A stretch of 5,864 nt of DNA from Spirochaetales bacterium (lineage in GTDB: Bacteria > Spirochaetota > Spirochaetia > DTKZ01), in assembly GCA_017998025.1 (NCBI GenBank), contig JAGODW010000108.1:1-5864 (forward strand), given 5' to 3'. Made by a program: the position numbers and the translations under genes. Every line of letters begins with the position of its first letter. Position 1 is the first letter of the stretch. The notes beneath the pieces were generated by a model. The model saw only the letters and a program-made list of their open reading frames with translations, did no database searches and was not told where the DNA came from. Below, in pieces: positions 1-5,864 of the stretch.

Positions 1-56
1 ATAGTACATCAGAATATTCGGATTGGAAAAGAGCAGACCACGTACGGTATACTTAG
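1..56 (+). CDS. Possible 3' end of an upstream gene (partial)
   Basis: Reading from base 3, 17 sense codons lead to a TAG at 54-56; the decoded tail includes DWKRADHVRYT, which looks like ordinary protein rather than noise. The other + frames fit less well: one has a TAG at bases 2-4, and the third is open but runs directly into the VWA gene. If real, the gene ends 19 bases before the VWA start, and the VWA ribosome binding site lies in that gap, which would make the two an operon. Only the tail is visible, so no function can be assigned, and a stretch this short could be open by chance. Confidence 0.4.
   Translation, partial: STSEYSDWKRADHVRYT
23..53 (+). promoter_or_regulatory. Weak candidate promoter for the VWA gene
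   Basis: TTGGAA (23-28) and TATACT (48-53, five of six matches to the -10 consensus) are separated by 19 bases, longer than the usual 17. Transcription would start near base 60, just ahead of the ribosome binding site. The element lies inside the putative tail of the upstream gene, so the VWA gene may instead be transcribed from further upstream. This is a consensus match only. Confidence 0.2.
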
Positions 57-62
57 TAGGAA

Positions 63-69
63 AAGGAGG
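63..69 (+). promoter_or_regulatory. Ribosome binding site fixing the VWA start
   Basis: AAGGAGG sits 6 bases before the ATG at 76. It decides the start, because the reading frame stays open upstream to the window edge with no earlier ATG. A signal peptide beginning exactly at this ATG agrees. Confidence 0.85.
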
Positions 70-75
70 CGGATC

Positions 76-1191
76 ATGAATACTCGGGTACTCCGTGGAA
101 TATTGCTTCTGTCCCTGATCCTGCTCATTTCAGAAGCTTTTGCGGAGGAAAAGGATATTGTTCTTATTCTGGATGTATCCGGAAGCATGAACGAAGAAGG
201 GAAATTTCAGGCTGTAAAAAGTTACCTGGAACGGGATATTTTTGCCCGTGTAGTGGGTCCCGGAGATCGAGTTACGCTGGTATTGTTTGGCAATACTCCC
301 CGGAAGGTCTTTTCAGAGCAAATAGTAGAGGAGTCTGATAAGCAAACCTTGCTGGAACGTATCCATATGCTGAAGGCGGATGACGATTATACTGATATCG
401 GATCCGCTCTGGAGTATCTGTTTACCCTTCTTTCTCAAACCAAAGAAGACACAGACGCACAGAATACTCAGATTCTTTTTATTACGGACGGAAACAATAC
501 CCCTCCAAAATCCAGTCCCTATTATGGAAAAGATCTATCCGTTGATGAAAGATTTCGAGAGACAGGAAAAAAGATTTCTCAGTCAGGATGGTTTATCTAT
601 GTAATCGGCATAGGAAAGGAAACGGATGCGCAGCACATTGCCCGGGCAGTTCCAGGGTCGGTTCTACAGGAGACGGATGCAGAACTTTCCGATGTTCAGA
701 TACCAGAATATCTGGAAAAGGATACGCAAACGGGACCTGATACGGATTCAGAGGCTAATACGGGTTTAGCGGCTTTGATAGGTCGCTGGGCTATTTCCTT
801 AAGTCTTCCGAAAGAACTCCTCTATGGGATTTTCGGACTTATCCTGTTGCTCTGTGTTCTTGCGCTTGCCTATGGAATAGGGAAATTGTTCCGGCCCCTG
901 AAGGTCCTCGTATGGGACACTATCCTGGATAGATCGCAGGCTTATTCCTGTTCCCTTCGAATCGGGGCAAAGATTCCGTTCAATCATCCAGATCGGGTGC
1001 TGCCGACCCTGGGAGACAAGGATCACCACGTATTTACCCTTTCCCGGTCCTTCAAAGGTATCTTTCTAGAAATTGTCGATCCCGATGCGGTTTCCGATCA
1101 GTCCCCCTACCGAATGGAGGGACGCCATAGGCTACGAAAGCCTGCCCTGAATCTGGCTAATGGGGAGAAGGTGTTGATTCAATTCGAATAG
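76..1191 (+). CDS. Membrane-anchored periplasmic VWA domain protein
   Basis: A 371-residue protein with three visible parts. Residues 1-23 are a signal peptide with a short basic start, a Leu/Ile-rich core and an AFA/EE cleavage site. Residues 26 to about 200 are a von Willebrand factor A domain with a complete metal-ion-dependent adhesion site: DVSGS (D33, S35, S37), T106 in YTDIGSAL, and D138 in ITDGNN. Residues about 248-268 form one hydrophobic helix followed by the basic GKLFRPLK, so the VWA domain should lie in the periplasm and the last ~100 residues in the cytoplasm. That C-terminal part looks beta-rich and I do not recognise it. VWA domains with an intact MIDAS usually bind a protein partner through a divalent metal; the partner here is unknown. 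BatA/BatB-type proteins share the VWA-plus-helix idea, but the signal peptide and large tail argue against a simple Bat assignment. The gene ends 5 bases from the convergent dedA stop. Confidence 0.9.
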   Translation: MNTRVLRGILLLSLILLISEAFAEEKDIVLILDVSGSMNEEGKFQAVKSYLERDIFARVVGPGDRVTLVLFGNTPRKVFSEQIVEESDKQTLLERIHMLKADDDYTDIGSALEYLFTLLSQTKEDTDAQNTQILFITDGNNTPPKSSPYYGKDLSVDERFRETGKKISQSGWFIYVIGIGKETDAQHIARAVPGSVLQETDAELSDVQIPEYLEKDTQTGPDTDSEANTGLAALIGRWAISLSLPKELLYGIFGLILLLCVLALAYGIGKLFRPLKVLVWDTILDRSQAYSCSLRIGAKIPFNHPDRVLPTLGDKDHHVFTLSRSFKGIFLEIVDPDAVSDQSPYRMEGRHRLRKPALNLANGEKVLIQFE

Positions 1192-1196
1192 AACTA

Positions 1197-1865
1197 CTAT
1201 AGGGAAGTATCCGATGTTTTTGCCTGTGTATCGTTTGAGAACTTAGTATTCGTAGAAGGTTTTTGAGAATGCAGCGAATGCTTCCAGAGCCGATACAATT
1301 TTAAACCTCCCATCGTTATGAGGGTGAGAAGCAAGATAAAAAGAATAATGCCTATAATGTGAAACGGACGTTCTATTGCAGATCCTAAATGGTAGAAAAG
1401 AAAATAGAGAGTGGTTACGCTGATCAGAGCAGCTATGGTATCGAATAAGGTAAAGAGGGCATACCGCATCCGCATAATTCCTGCGCTTATAAAGAGAGTA
1501 TTTCTTACCCCGAAGGGAATGAATCGACAGACGATAAAGGAAAAAATGCCATACTTTTTGACATAGTGGTGTACCGTATCCAACCGTGCAGGAGTAAGAA
1601 ATTTGTCTAAGTTTTTTTTCCGTAATCCGTGACCGATTCGGTTCCCAATCCAATAGGCCATGTGATCGCTGATAATTGCACCGGCTAATAGAGCGATATA
1701 AAGATTAAGCAAGATTTCATTGTTAGTCCGGGCCAGAAGAGCGGAGGTTATAATAATAAGATCTTCGGAAAAAGGCAGGTTAAGCCCTGCGAGAATTAAC
1801 ATAATAAAAGCTGCGAGGGGCGCATAGGTAATGTATAGGTTTATACTTTCCATGATCTGATGCAT
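1197..1865 (-). CDS. DedA family integral membrane protein
   Basis: A 222-residue inner-membrane protein of the DedA/SNARE-associated (VTT) family. Family hallmarks are visible: an acidic residue in the N-terminal re-entrant region (PFSEDLIIIT, E34), SDHMAYWIGNRIG (D67) in the middle, and CRFIPFGVRN (R114 and R121) followed by a small-residue segment; comparable acidic and arginine residues are needed for function in E. coli DedA proteins. A long hydrophobic helix at about 169-187 precedes a basic stretch and a Ser/Thr-rich tail of about 22 residues. Family members support membrane potential and lipid homeostasis, and some recycle undecaprenyl phosphate; Borrelia burgdorferi depends on its single copy. 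The exact substrate here is not readable. The start at M1 has no Shine-Dalgarno sequence (the bases before it read CTCCTCCC), and a second ATG (Met5) also lacks one. It lies opposite to all its neighbours, divergent from the ABC operon. Confidence 0.92.
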   Translation of the reverse strand: MHQIMESINLYITYAPLAAFIMLILAGLNLPFSEDLIIITSALLARTNNEILLNLYIALLAGAIISDHMAYWIGNRIGHGLRKKNLDKFLTPARLDTVHHYVKKYGIFSFIVCRFIPFGVRNTLFISAGIMRMRYALFTLFDTIAALISVTTLYFLFYHLGSAIERPFHIIGIILFILLLTLITMGGLKLYRLWKHSLHSQKPSTNTKFSNDTQAKTSDTSL

Positions 1866-1873
1866 GGGAGGAG

Positions 1874-1903
1874 ATTTTACCTAATGAATCATCGTTGAAT
1901 CAA
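1874..1903 (-). promoter_or_regulatory. Candidate dedA promoter, giving a near-leaderless transcript
   Basis: On the minus strand TTGATT (1903-1898) and TAAAAT (1879-1874, five of six matches) are 18 bases apart. The expected transcription start, seven bases past the -10, falls near 1867, two bases before the dedA ATG at 1865. That agrees with the absence of a ribosome binding site. Based on consensus match and position only. Confidence 0.45.
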
Positions 1904-1909
1904 GGGAGC

Positions 1910-1938
1910 TTTCCTTTCACAGGGGTTTTGGATATATT
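1910..1938 (+). promoter_or_regulatory. Candidate promoter of the ABC exporter operon
   Basis: TATATT (1933-1938) matches the -10 consensus at five of six positions. The -35 region 17 bases upstream (TTTCCT, 1910-1915) is poor, so an activator or a different sigma factor may be involved. Transcription would start near 1945, two bases before the ATG at 1947, which has no ribosome binding site at normal spacing. It sits back-to-back with the dedA promoter without overlapping it. Confidence 0.35.
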
Positions 1939-1946
1939 CCAACGGT

Positions 1947-3719
1947 ATGGAAGTTCTATTACGAGAATTTCATATTGAGAATTTTTATCCCTATAACCGG
2001 AAGAGTGCAGGGAAATGGATCCTTTCCCATGTAGCGCGGTATTCCCATCTCCCGATTCTAATGATTTTCGCTTCCCTTGTGAATAATACCGCCTATGGGA
2101 ATATCCAGGTATACATAGGGAAGTCTTTTGATCGAATACTCCTGGGCCCTGGAGAAAGCAGCACACTTCTGCCTCTCGTTTTGATTATTGTAGCTTCTGC
2201 TGTGGTGCAGGGACTCACGGGTCTTGTCCGAAACTATAGCATTGAAACTCTTGCCCAGCGGTTGGAACGAGACTGCCGGGAAGAATACTACGTTTCACTG
2301 TTAGAAAAAAGCCAGACCTTCCATGGTAAACAACGGGTAGGGGACCTGATGGCCCGGGCAACGTACGATGTGCATGCGTTGAACTTGATGTTCAGTCCTG
2401 GATTTATGTTAATTGTAGATTCTTTCCTCGCCTATCTTATCCCCATGGTGATGATCGGGAACCTCCATTTTCGGCTTCTCTTGATCCCTGTACTGTTCTC
2501 AGTGCTTATTGGGATCACTCTGGTCGATTACAACCGGAGGCTGGAACCGGTAAGTCTGGCACAGCAGGAACAGCATGGAAAGATCAGTGCTGAAGTAGAA
2601 GAAATCTTAACCGGTATTGCTACCGTAAAGTCGAATGTGCAGGAGAGATTCGAGCTGCAGAAGTTTCTTTCCAATGTACGGATCTTTCGAGATTACTTTA
2701 TTCAACAGGGAATCATCCAGGCCAGGTACTGGCCGATGCTGGTATTTGCCCTCATGTGGGGCGGTGCATTGTTTCATGGTCTCTATCTATGGAAAACGGG
2801 TGTTATCAGTTTGGGTACGGTGATAGGATTCATGGGGCTATTCAGTACATTTCGGTTTGTAACGTATACCTCCCTATTCTCCGTAAATACTGTCCAGCAT
2901 GGATTAGCCAGCGCACGGAGGATTCTGGAAATCATCAATACAAAGACAGAGCTGGATCAGAATCTACAAGGTGTTCAGAAGAGGATCGAGGGATCTGTTG
3001 AATTTGATACAGTGTTTTTTAGTTATGATGGTGCGCTGGTGTTGCGAAGAATCAACTTTTCTGTAGATCCAGGAAAAACCGTTGCTCTGGTAGGGGGAAC
3101 AGGAGCAGGGAAGACTACCTTAACCCGGCTGATCAACCGGACATTCGATCCTGTGGTAGGATCCGTTAGAATTGATGAGATCGACGCACGGGAATGGAAC
3201 CTGGCGAGTCTGCGGTCTCAAATCGCATTTATTGAGCAGGACATTTTCTTGTTTTCCCGTACCATTCGGGAGAATATTGCCTTTGGAAAGGAAGACGCTT
3301 CGGAAGAAGAGATTATAGAAGCGGCAAAACAGGCCCAGGCACACGAGTTTATCCTTTCCTTTAAGGACGGATACGATACCCTGGTGGGAGACAGGGGTGT
3401 AATGCTTTCAGGAGGGCAACGGCAGCGGATCGCTATTGCCCGAGCTTTTCTAACGGATCCCCGCATTTTAATTCTGGACGACTCTACCAGCGCAATCGAC
3501 AGCCGAACCGAGGATGAGATTCAAAAAGCGATGCGGAATGTAAGCAGGAATCGGACGACGTTTATCATTACTCATCGGTTGAGTCAGATCCGATGGGCAG
3601 ATCTTATCCTTGTGCTTAAGAAGGGGGAACTGGTTGCTCTGGGGACTCACGAGGAATTACTGGAAACTTCCGATGAGTACCGAAGCATTTTCGTCCGACT
3701 GCCCCGGGGAAAGGTATAG
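1947..3719 (+). CDS. ABC exporter half-transporter with degenerate ATP site (subunit 1)
   Basis: A 590-residue type IV ABC exporter half: a transmembrane domain (about 33-325, six helices in three hydrophobic blocks) followed by a nucleotide-binding domain (about 348-590). Visible motifs: A-loop Tyr360, Walker A GGTGAGKT (383-390), Q-loop Gln431, signature LSGGQ (487-491), Walker B ILILDD (507-512), D-loop SAID, H-loop His543. The catalytic-glutamate position is Asp512, as in the TM287/BmrC-type subunits of heterodimeric exporters, so its own ATP site should be hydrolytically weak while its intact signature completes the partner's site. It pumps substrate out across the inner membrane; the substrate is not readable. 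Minor oddities are RIDEID where RIDG is usual and GDRG where GERG is usual before the signature. The ATG at 1947 is the only usual start after an in-frame TGA (1896-1898) and places the first helix at the expected distance. The partner gene begins 13 bases after the stop. Confidence 0.93.
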   Translation: MEVLLREFHIENFYPYNRKSAGKWILSHVARYSHLPILMIFASLVNNTAYGNIQVYIGKSFDRILLGPGESSTLLPLVLIIVASAVVQGLTGLVRNYSIETLAQRLERDCREEYYVSLLEKSQTFHGKQRVGDLMARATYDVHALNLMFSPGFMLIVDSFLAYLIPMVMIGNLHFRLLLIPVLFSVLIGITLVDYNRRLEPVSLAQQEQHGKISAEVEEILTGIATVKSNVQERFELQKFLSNVRIFRDYFIQQGIIQARYWPMLVFALMWGGALFHGLYLWKTGVISLGTVIGFMGLFSTFRFVTYTSLFSVNTVQHGLASARRILEIINTKTELDQNLQGVQKRIEGSVEFDTVFFSYDGALVLRRINFSVDPGKTVALVGGTGAGKTTLTRLINRTFDPVVGSVRIDEIDAREWNLASLRSQIAFIEQDIFLFSRTIRENIAFGKEDASEEEIIEAAKQAQAHEFILSFKDGYDTLVGDRGVMLSGGQRQRIAIARAFLTDPRILILDDSTSAIDSRTEDEIQKAMRNVSRNRTTFIITHRLSQIRWADLILVLKKGELVALGTHEELLETSDEYRSIFVRLPRGKV

Positions 3720-3725
3720 AGGAAA
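3718..3725 (+). promoter_or_regulatory. Ribosome binding site fixing the start of ABC subunit 2
   Basis: AGAGGAAA overlaps the stop codon of subunit 1 and leaves 10 bases between its AGAGG core and the ATG at 3733. It supports 3733 over an upstream in-frame ATG at 3610, which lies inside subunit 1. The overlap of stop and binding site favours coupled translation and equal amounts of the two subunits. Confidence 0.7.
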
Positions 3726-3732
3726 CGGAACT

Positions 3733-5550
3733 ATGGGATACATTCTGGATGGTCTGGATACGGAGTCGTACGACCGCACGTATTCTGATAGCGAACTAAT
3801 CCGGCGGATGATCCGGTTTTTCCGCCCCTACTGGGTTCGTCTTATTTTTACCGCCTTTTCCCTGCTCTGTATGTCGTTCCTGGGGGCTCTTTCGCCCATC
3901 CTTATTGCTAAGGTTATTGATTGGGTTGCGGAGATAAAAGGGTGGGGGATCCTGATCGGAGCAGCGATTGCTGTCTCTGCACTGGGGGCAATGAACTGGG
4001 TTTTCAACTATCTTTACGAGCGGTTAATTACGATCATTGTAGGGAATCTTGTCTACGATATACGCAAAGCAGTTTTCGAGAAAACGCTTGATCAGGATCT
4101 TTCTTTTTTTGATGAACAAGCTACCGGTAAAATCGTAACCAGGATCGTATCTGATACTCAGGATTTCTCTACGGTTGTTACCCTTACGGCAGAGTTTTTC
4201 AGTCAGTTTCTCATGATCCTGCTCCTGACAGGCTTCCTTTTTTCTGTACATCCTTCATTGACTATTATGTTGATTGGAATGGCGCCTCTGGCAGCAGGAA
4301 TTGCCCTCTCTTTTCGGAAGCTTGCCCGAAAAGTTACCCTCGAAGCAAAGAGGGCCAATGCAGAAATCAATTCTCAGATTCAGGAATCTGTATCGGGAAT
4401 TATGGTGGCAAAAGCATTTCGCCGGGAACAAGCACTCTTTCAGTCTTTTGAAAAAAATAACCGTCTTTCTTACCGGGTAGGACTCAGGCGGGGGTTGGTA
4501 CTGAATACAATTTTCCCTGTAATGGGGATCACTTCCGGTTCTGCCAATGCCCTCATCGCCTACGCTGCAGCCCAGGCGGTTTTTGGGGGAACCCTTAGCC
4601 CGGGAGATTGGTATTTGTTTATGCAAGCCGTAGGATTCTTCTGGTGGCCCCTTTTGAATATTTCTTCTTTCTGGAGCCAGCTGCAGGACGGGTTTTCTGC
4701 TGCAGAAAGGGTATTCGCCCTGATGGATCATCCTTCCGCGGTAAAACAGAAAGATTCTCAGAGGATTGAAAGACTTACCGGGACGATAGAATTTCGCAAT
4801 GTAGTGTTTGCCTACTCGGATAAGGAGCGAGTCCTGGATGGATTTTCTCTACAGGTGAATGCCGGTGAAGTGGTGGCCATTGTAGGGCATACAGGAGCGG
4901 GAAAATCTAGTCTGGCAAAATTAATTGCCCGGTTTTACGAATTCCAGGGTGGGGAAATCCTTATCGATGGAAGAGATATCCGTTCGTTGGATCTTTCTTC
5001 TTACCGCAGGCAGATCGGATACGTAACGCAGGATCCTTTCCTGTTTCGGGGAACGGTTCGGGAAAATATTCGGTACGGGCTTCCCAACGCCTCAGATGCC
5101 GAGGTATTGCAGGCTGCCCTCCATATTGCAAGGGGAGAATGGTTGGAAGATCTGGCGGACGGCCTGGATACAGAGGTGGGAGAGCGGGGAAGTCGAATCT
5201 CCTACGGTCAGCGGCAACTGGTAACTCTTGCCCGGATCGTACTGAAAAATCCCGGGATTTTTATCCTGGACGAAGCTACGGCAAGTGTTGATCCATTCAC
5301 CGAAGTGAAAATTCAGGAGGGACTTGCAGAGGTAATGGAAGGAAGAACAGCGATCGTAATTGCCCATCGTCTTTCTACCGTTCGAAATGCAGATCGGATT
5401 CTGGTACTGGATCATGGGAAAATTATTGAAGAGGGTTCTCATGAAGAACTCCTTTCCCGGGGAGGTGAGTACGCTGCCCTGTATTCAACGTACTTCCGTC
5501 ATCAGTCTCTAGAGTATCTAGAAGAGACTCGAAACCTATTGAAAGAATAA
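3733..5550 (+). CDS. ABC exporter half-transporter with catalytic ATP site (subunit 2)
   Basis: A 605-residue type IV ABC exporter half, the partner of the gene before it. An N-terminal elbow (about 20-32) precedes six membrane helices (about 33-60, 72-92, 151-172, 174-195, 258-284, 291-315), then the nucleotide-binding domain (about 350-605). Motifs: A-loop Tyr361, Walker A GHTGAGKS (385-392), Q-loop Gln433, signature ISYGQ (489-493), Walker B IFILDE (509-514) with catalytic Glu514, D-loop SVD (518-520), H-loop His545. The signature is degenerate: Tyr491 replaces the usual first Gly of SGGQ. The partner has the opposite arrangement (good signature, Asp for Glu), so together they form one competent site (this Walker A/B with the partner's LSGGQ) and one degenerate site, as in TM287/288 and BmrCD. 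The pair is most likely an obligate heterodimeric exporter of drugs, lipids or peptides; no dedicated substrate gene is nearby. Confidence 0.94.
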   Translation: MGYILDGLDTESYDRTYSDSELIRRMIRFFRPYWVRLIFTAFSLLCMSFLGALSPILIAKVIDWVAEIKGWGILIGAAIAVSALGAMNWVFNYLYERLITIIVGNLVYDIRKAVFEKTLDQDLSFFDEQATGKIVTRIVSDTQDFSTVVTLTAEFFSQFLMILLLTGFLFSVHPSLTIMLIGMAPLAAGIALSFRKLARKVTLEAKRANAEINSQIQESVSGIMVAKAFRREQALFQSFEKNNRLSYRVGLRRGLVLNTIFPVMGITSGSANALIAYAAAQAVFGGTLSPGDWYLFMQAVGFFWWPLLNISSFWSQLQDGFSAAERVFALMDHPSAVKQKDSQRIERLTGTIEFRNVVFAYSDKERVLDGFSLQVNAGEVVAIVGHTGAGKSSLAKLIARFYEFQGGEILIDGRDIRSLDLSSYRRQIGYVTQDPFLFRGTVRENIRYGLPNASDAEVLQAALHIARGEWLEDLADGLDTEVGERGSRISYGQRQLVTLARIVLKNPGIFILDEATASVDPFTEVKIQEGLAEVMEGRTAIVIAHRLSTVRNADRILVLDHGKIIEEGSHEELLSRGGEYAALYSTYFRHQSLEYLEETRNLLKE

Positions 5551-5565
5551 TAGATGCAATCCCCT

Positions 5566-5594
5566 TTGAAAAGTCCCTTTATTTCTATTAGTAT
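5566..5594 (+). promoter_or_regulatory. Candidate promoter for the right-edge gene
   Basis: TTGAAA (5566-5571, five of six matches) and TAGTAT (5589-5594, four of six) are spaced by exactly 17 bases. Transcription would start at about 5601, the A of the ATG. The overlapping TATAAA at 5592-5597 is an alternative -10 but needs a 20-base spacer. There is no obvious terminator hairpin between the ABC operon stop and this site, so read-through is also possible. Confidence 0.35.
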
Positions 5595-5600
5595 AAAAGA

Positions 5601-5864
5601 ATGAAGCATCAAACCCTATGGTTTTTGCTCTTTATACTCTTTGCGGGCAGCATTTTTGCAGAAGTTTCCTTCGACTATGGGGGTGAAGTTAGAACCCTTA
5701 TAGGATGGGAAGATCCTGGAGACGGATTTCTCCTGGAAGGGGAACCGGCGGTATGGGTTGTGGGAGACCTTTCTTCTCATATTTCCCTCGAAGCCCGGCT
5801 GCGGATACTTAGTACGCTGGATCGCTCCTTTCTTTTCGATCTTGAGAGAGGGGTAGTATCTGTC
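5601..5864 (+). CDS. Secreted, probably outer-membrane beta-barrel protein (5' part only)
   Basis: An open frame of 88 codons from ATG 5601 runs off the window with no stop. Residues 1-20 form a typical signal peptide: KH after the Met, a Leu/Phe-rich core and a GSIFA/EV cleavage site. The mature part starts VSFDYGGEVRTLIGW and then alternates polar and hydrophobic residues (for example HISLEARLRILS), as in outer-membrane beta strands and the N-termini of porin-like proteins common in spirochaetes. I infer an outer-membrane location; a periplasmic beta-rich protein is the alternative. No true Shine-Dalgarno sequence precedes it: AAAAGA touches the ATG and is too close to serve. It follows the ABC operon in the same direction, but a functional link (for example as an outer-membrane exit channel) is not supported, because it does not look TolC-like. 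Confidence 0.75.
   Translation, partial: MKHQTLWFLLFILFAGSIFAEVSFDYGGEVRTLIGWEDPGDGFLLEGEPAVWVVGDLSSHISLEARLRILSTLDRSFLFDLERGVVSV

Noticed and set aside
1243..1653. A 136-codon minus-strand open frame in another frame of dedA
   Set aside because: It is a shadow of dedA, whose own frame shows the full set of family motifs.
1197..1865. dedA looks richer in A+T than its neighbours (hand counts of three 60-base lines gave 22-25 G+C, against 28-32 in three lines from the VWA and ABC genes), hinting at transfer
   Set aside because: A membrane-helix line of ABC subunit 2 (4201-4260) gives 26 of 60, so hydrophobic codon content explains much of the difference; there are no flanking mobile-element remnants.
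3610..3732. An earlier in-frame ATG for ABC subunit 2, giving a 646-residue protein with 41 extra residues
   Set aside because: The extension overlaps the end of subunit 1 by 110 bases, reads like an out-of-frame shadow, and lacks a ribosome binding site, while ATG 3733 has AGAGG 10 bases before it and gives a normal exporter N-terminus.
4255..4731. A 158-codon minus-strand open frame inside ABC subunit 2
   Set aside because: It lies wholly antisense to a well-supported transmembrane domain; its Cys/Pro/His-rich translation has no recognisable motif and no start signals.
5551..5600. A terminator after the ABC operon
   Set aside because: The only inverted match (CTTT/AAAG around 5565-5573) is too short and has a two-base loop; no G+C stem with a T-run is present.
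51..5814. The 8-mer ACTTAGTA occurs three times on the + strand (51-58, 1241-1248, 5807-5814)
   Set aside because: The copies have no common spacing or flanks, and at least two lie inside coding sequence; noticed after the fact, so chance is the simplest explanation.

Overview
The window is almost fully coding and comes from a double-membrane bacterium, tentatively a spirochaete. The support for that is a cleavable signal peptide on a beta-rich, outer-membrane-type protein at the right edge, the style of that protein's N-terminus, a periplasmic VWA protein anchored in the inner membrane, and intermediate base composition. No rRNA or other taxonomic marker is present, so the assignment is a judgement of style only. 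I see no tRNA, rRNA, CRISPR array, insertion sequence or long repeat.

Layout, left to right. Bases 1-56 probably hold the last codons of an upstream + strand gene. It is followed, after a strong ribosome binding site, by a 371-residue VWA protein (76-1191, +) with a signal peptide, a complete metal-binding MIDAS site, one membrane helix and a C-terminal domain I do not recognise. A DedA-family membrane protein (1197-1865, -) runs convergently to it, with only 5 bases between the two stop codons. An 81-base divergent spacer (1866-1946) separates dedA from a two-gene + strand operon (1947-3719 and 3733-5550). This operon encodes the two halves of a type IV ABC exporter. After a 50-base gap, the first 88 codons of a secreted, probably outer-membrane, protein run off the right edge (5601-5864).

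The two ABC half-transporters form a clear pair. The first has a canonical LSGGQ signature but Asp where the catalytic Glu should be. The second has the catalytic Glu but a degenerate signature (ISYGQ). Cross-pairing these gives one working and one degenerate ATP site, the pattern of heterodimeric exporters such as TM287/288 and BmrCD. Substrates cannot be read from the sequence; drugs, lipids or peptides are all possible. DedA proteins act in envelope lipid handling, so the window has a general envelope and transport theme, but nothing ties the units together functionally.

The least expected signal is in the start regions. The three genes that begin a transcription unit (dedA, the first ABC gene and the right-edge gene) lack a Shine-Dalgarno sequence, and each has a -10-like hexamer placed so that its transcript would begin within about 2 bases of the ATG. 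The two genes with another gene just upstream (VWA and the second ABC gene) have clear ribosome binding sites. This suggests leaderless translation of first cistrons. I found no convincing new biological system beyond this; the unrecognised cytoplasmic domain of the VWA protein is the best candidate for undescribed function.
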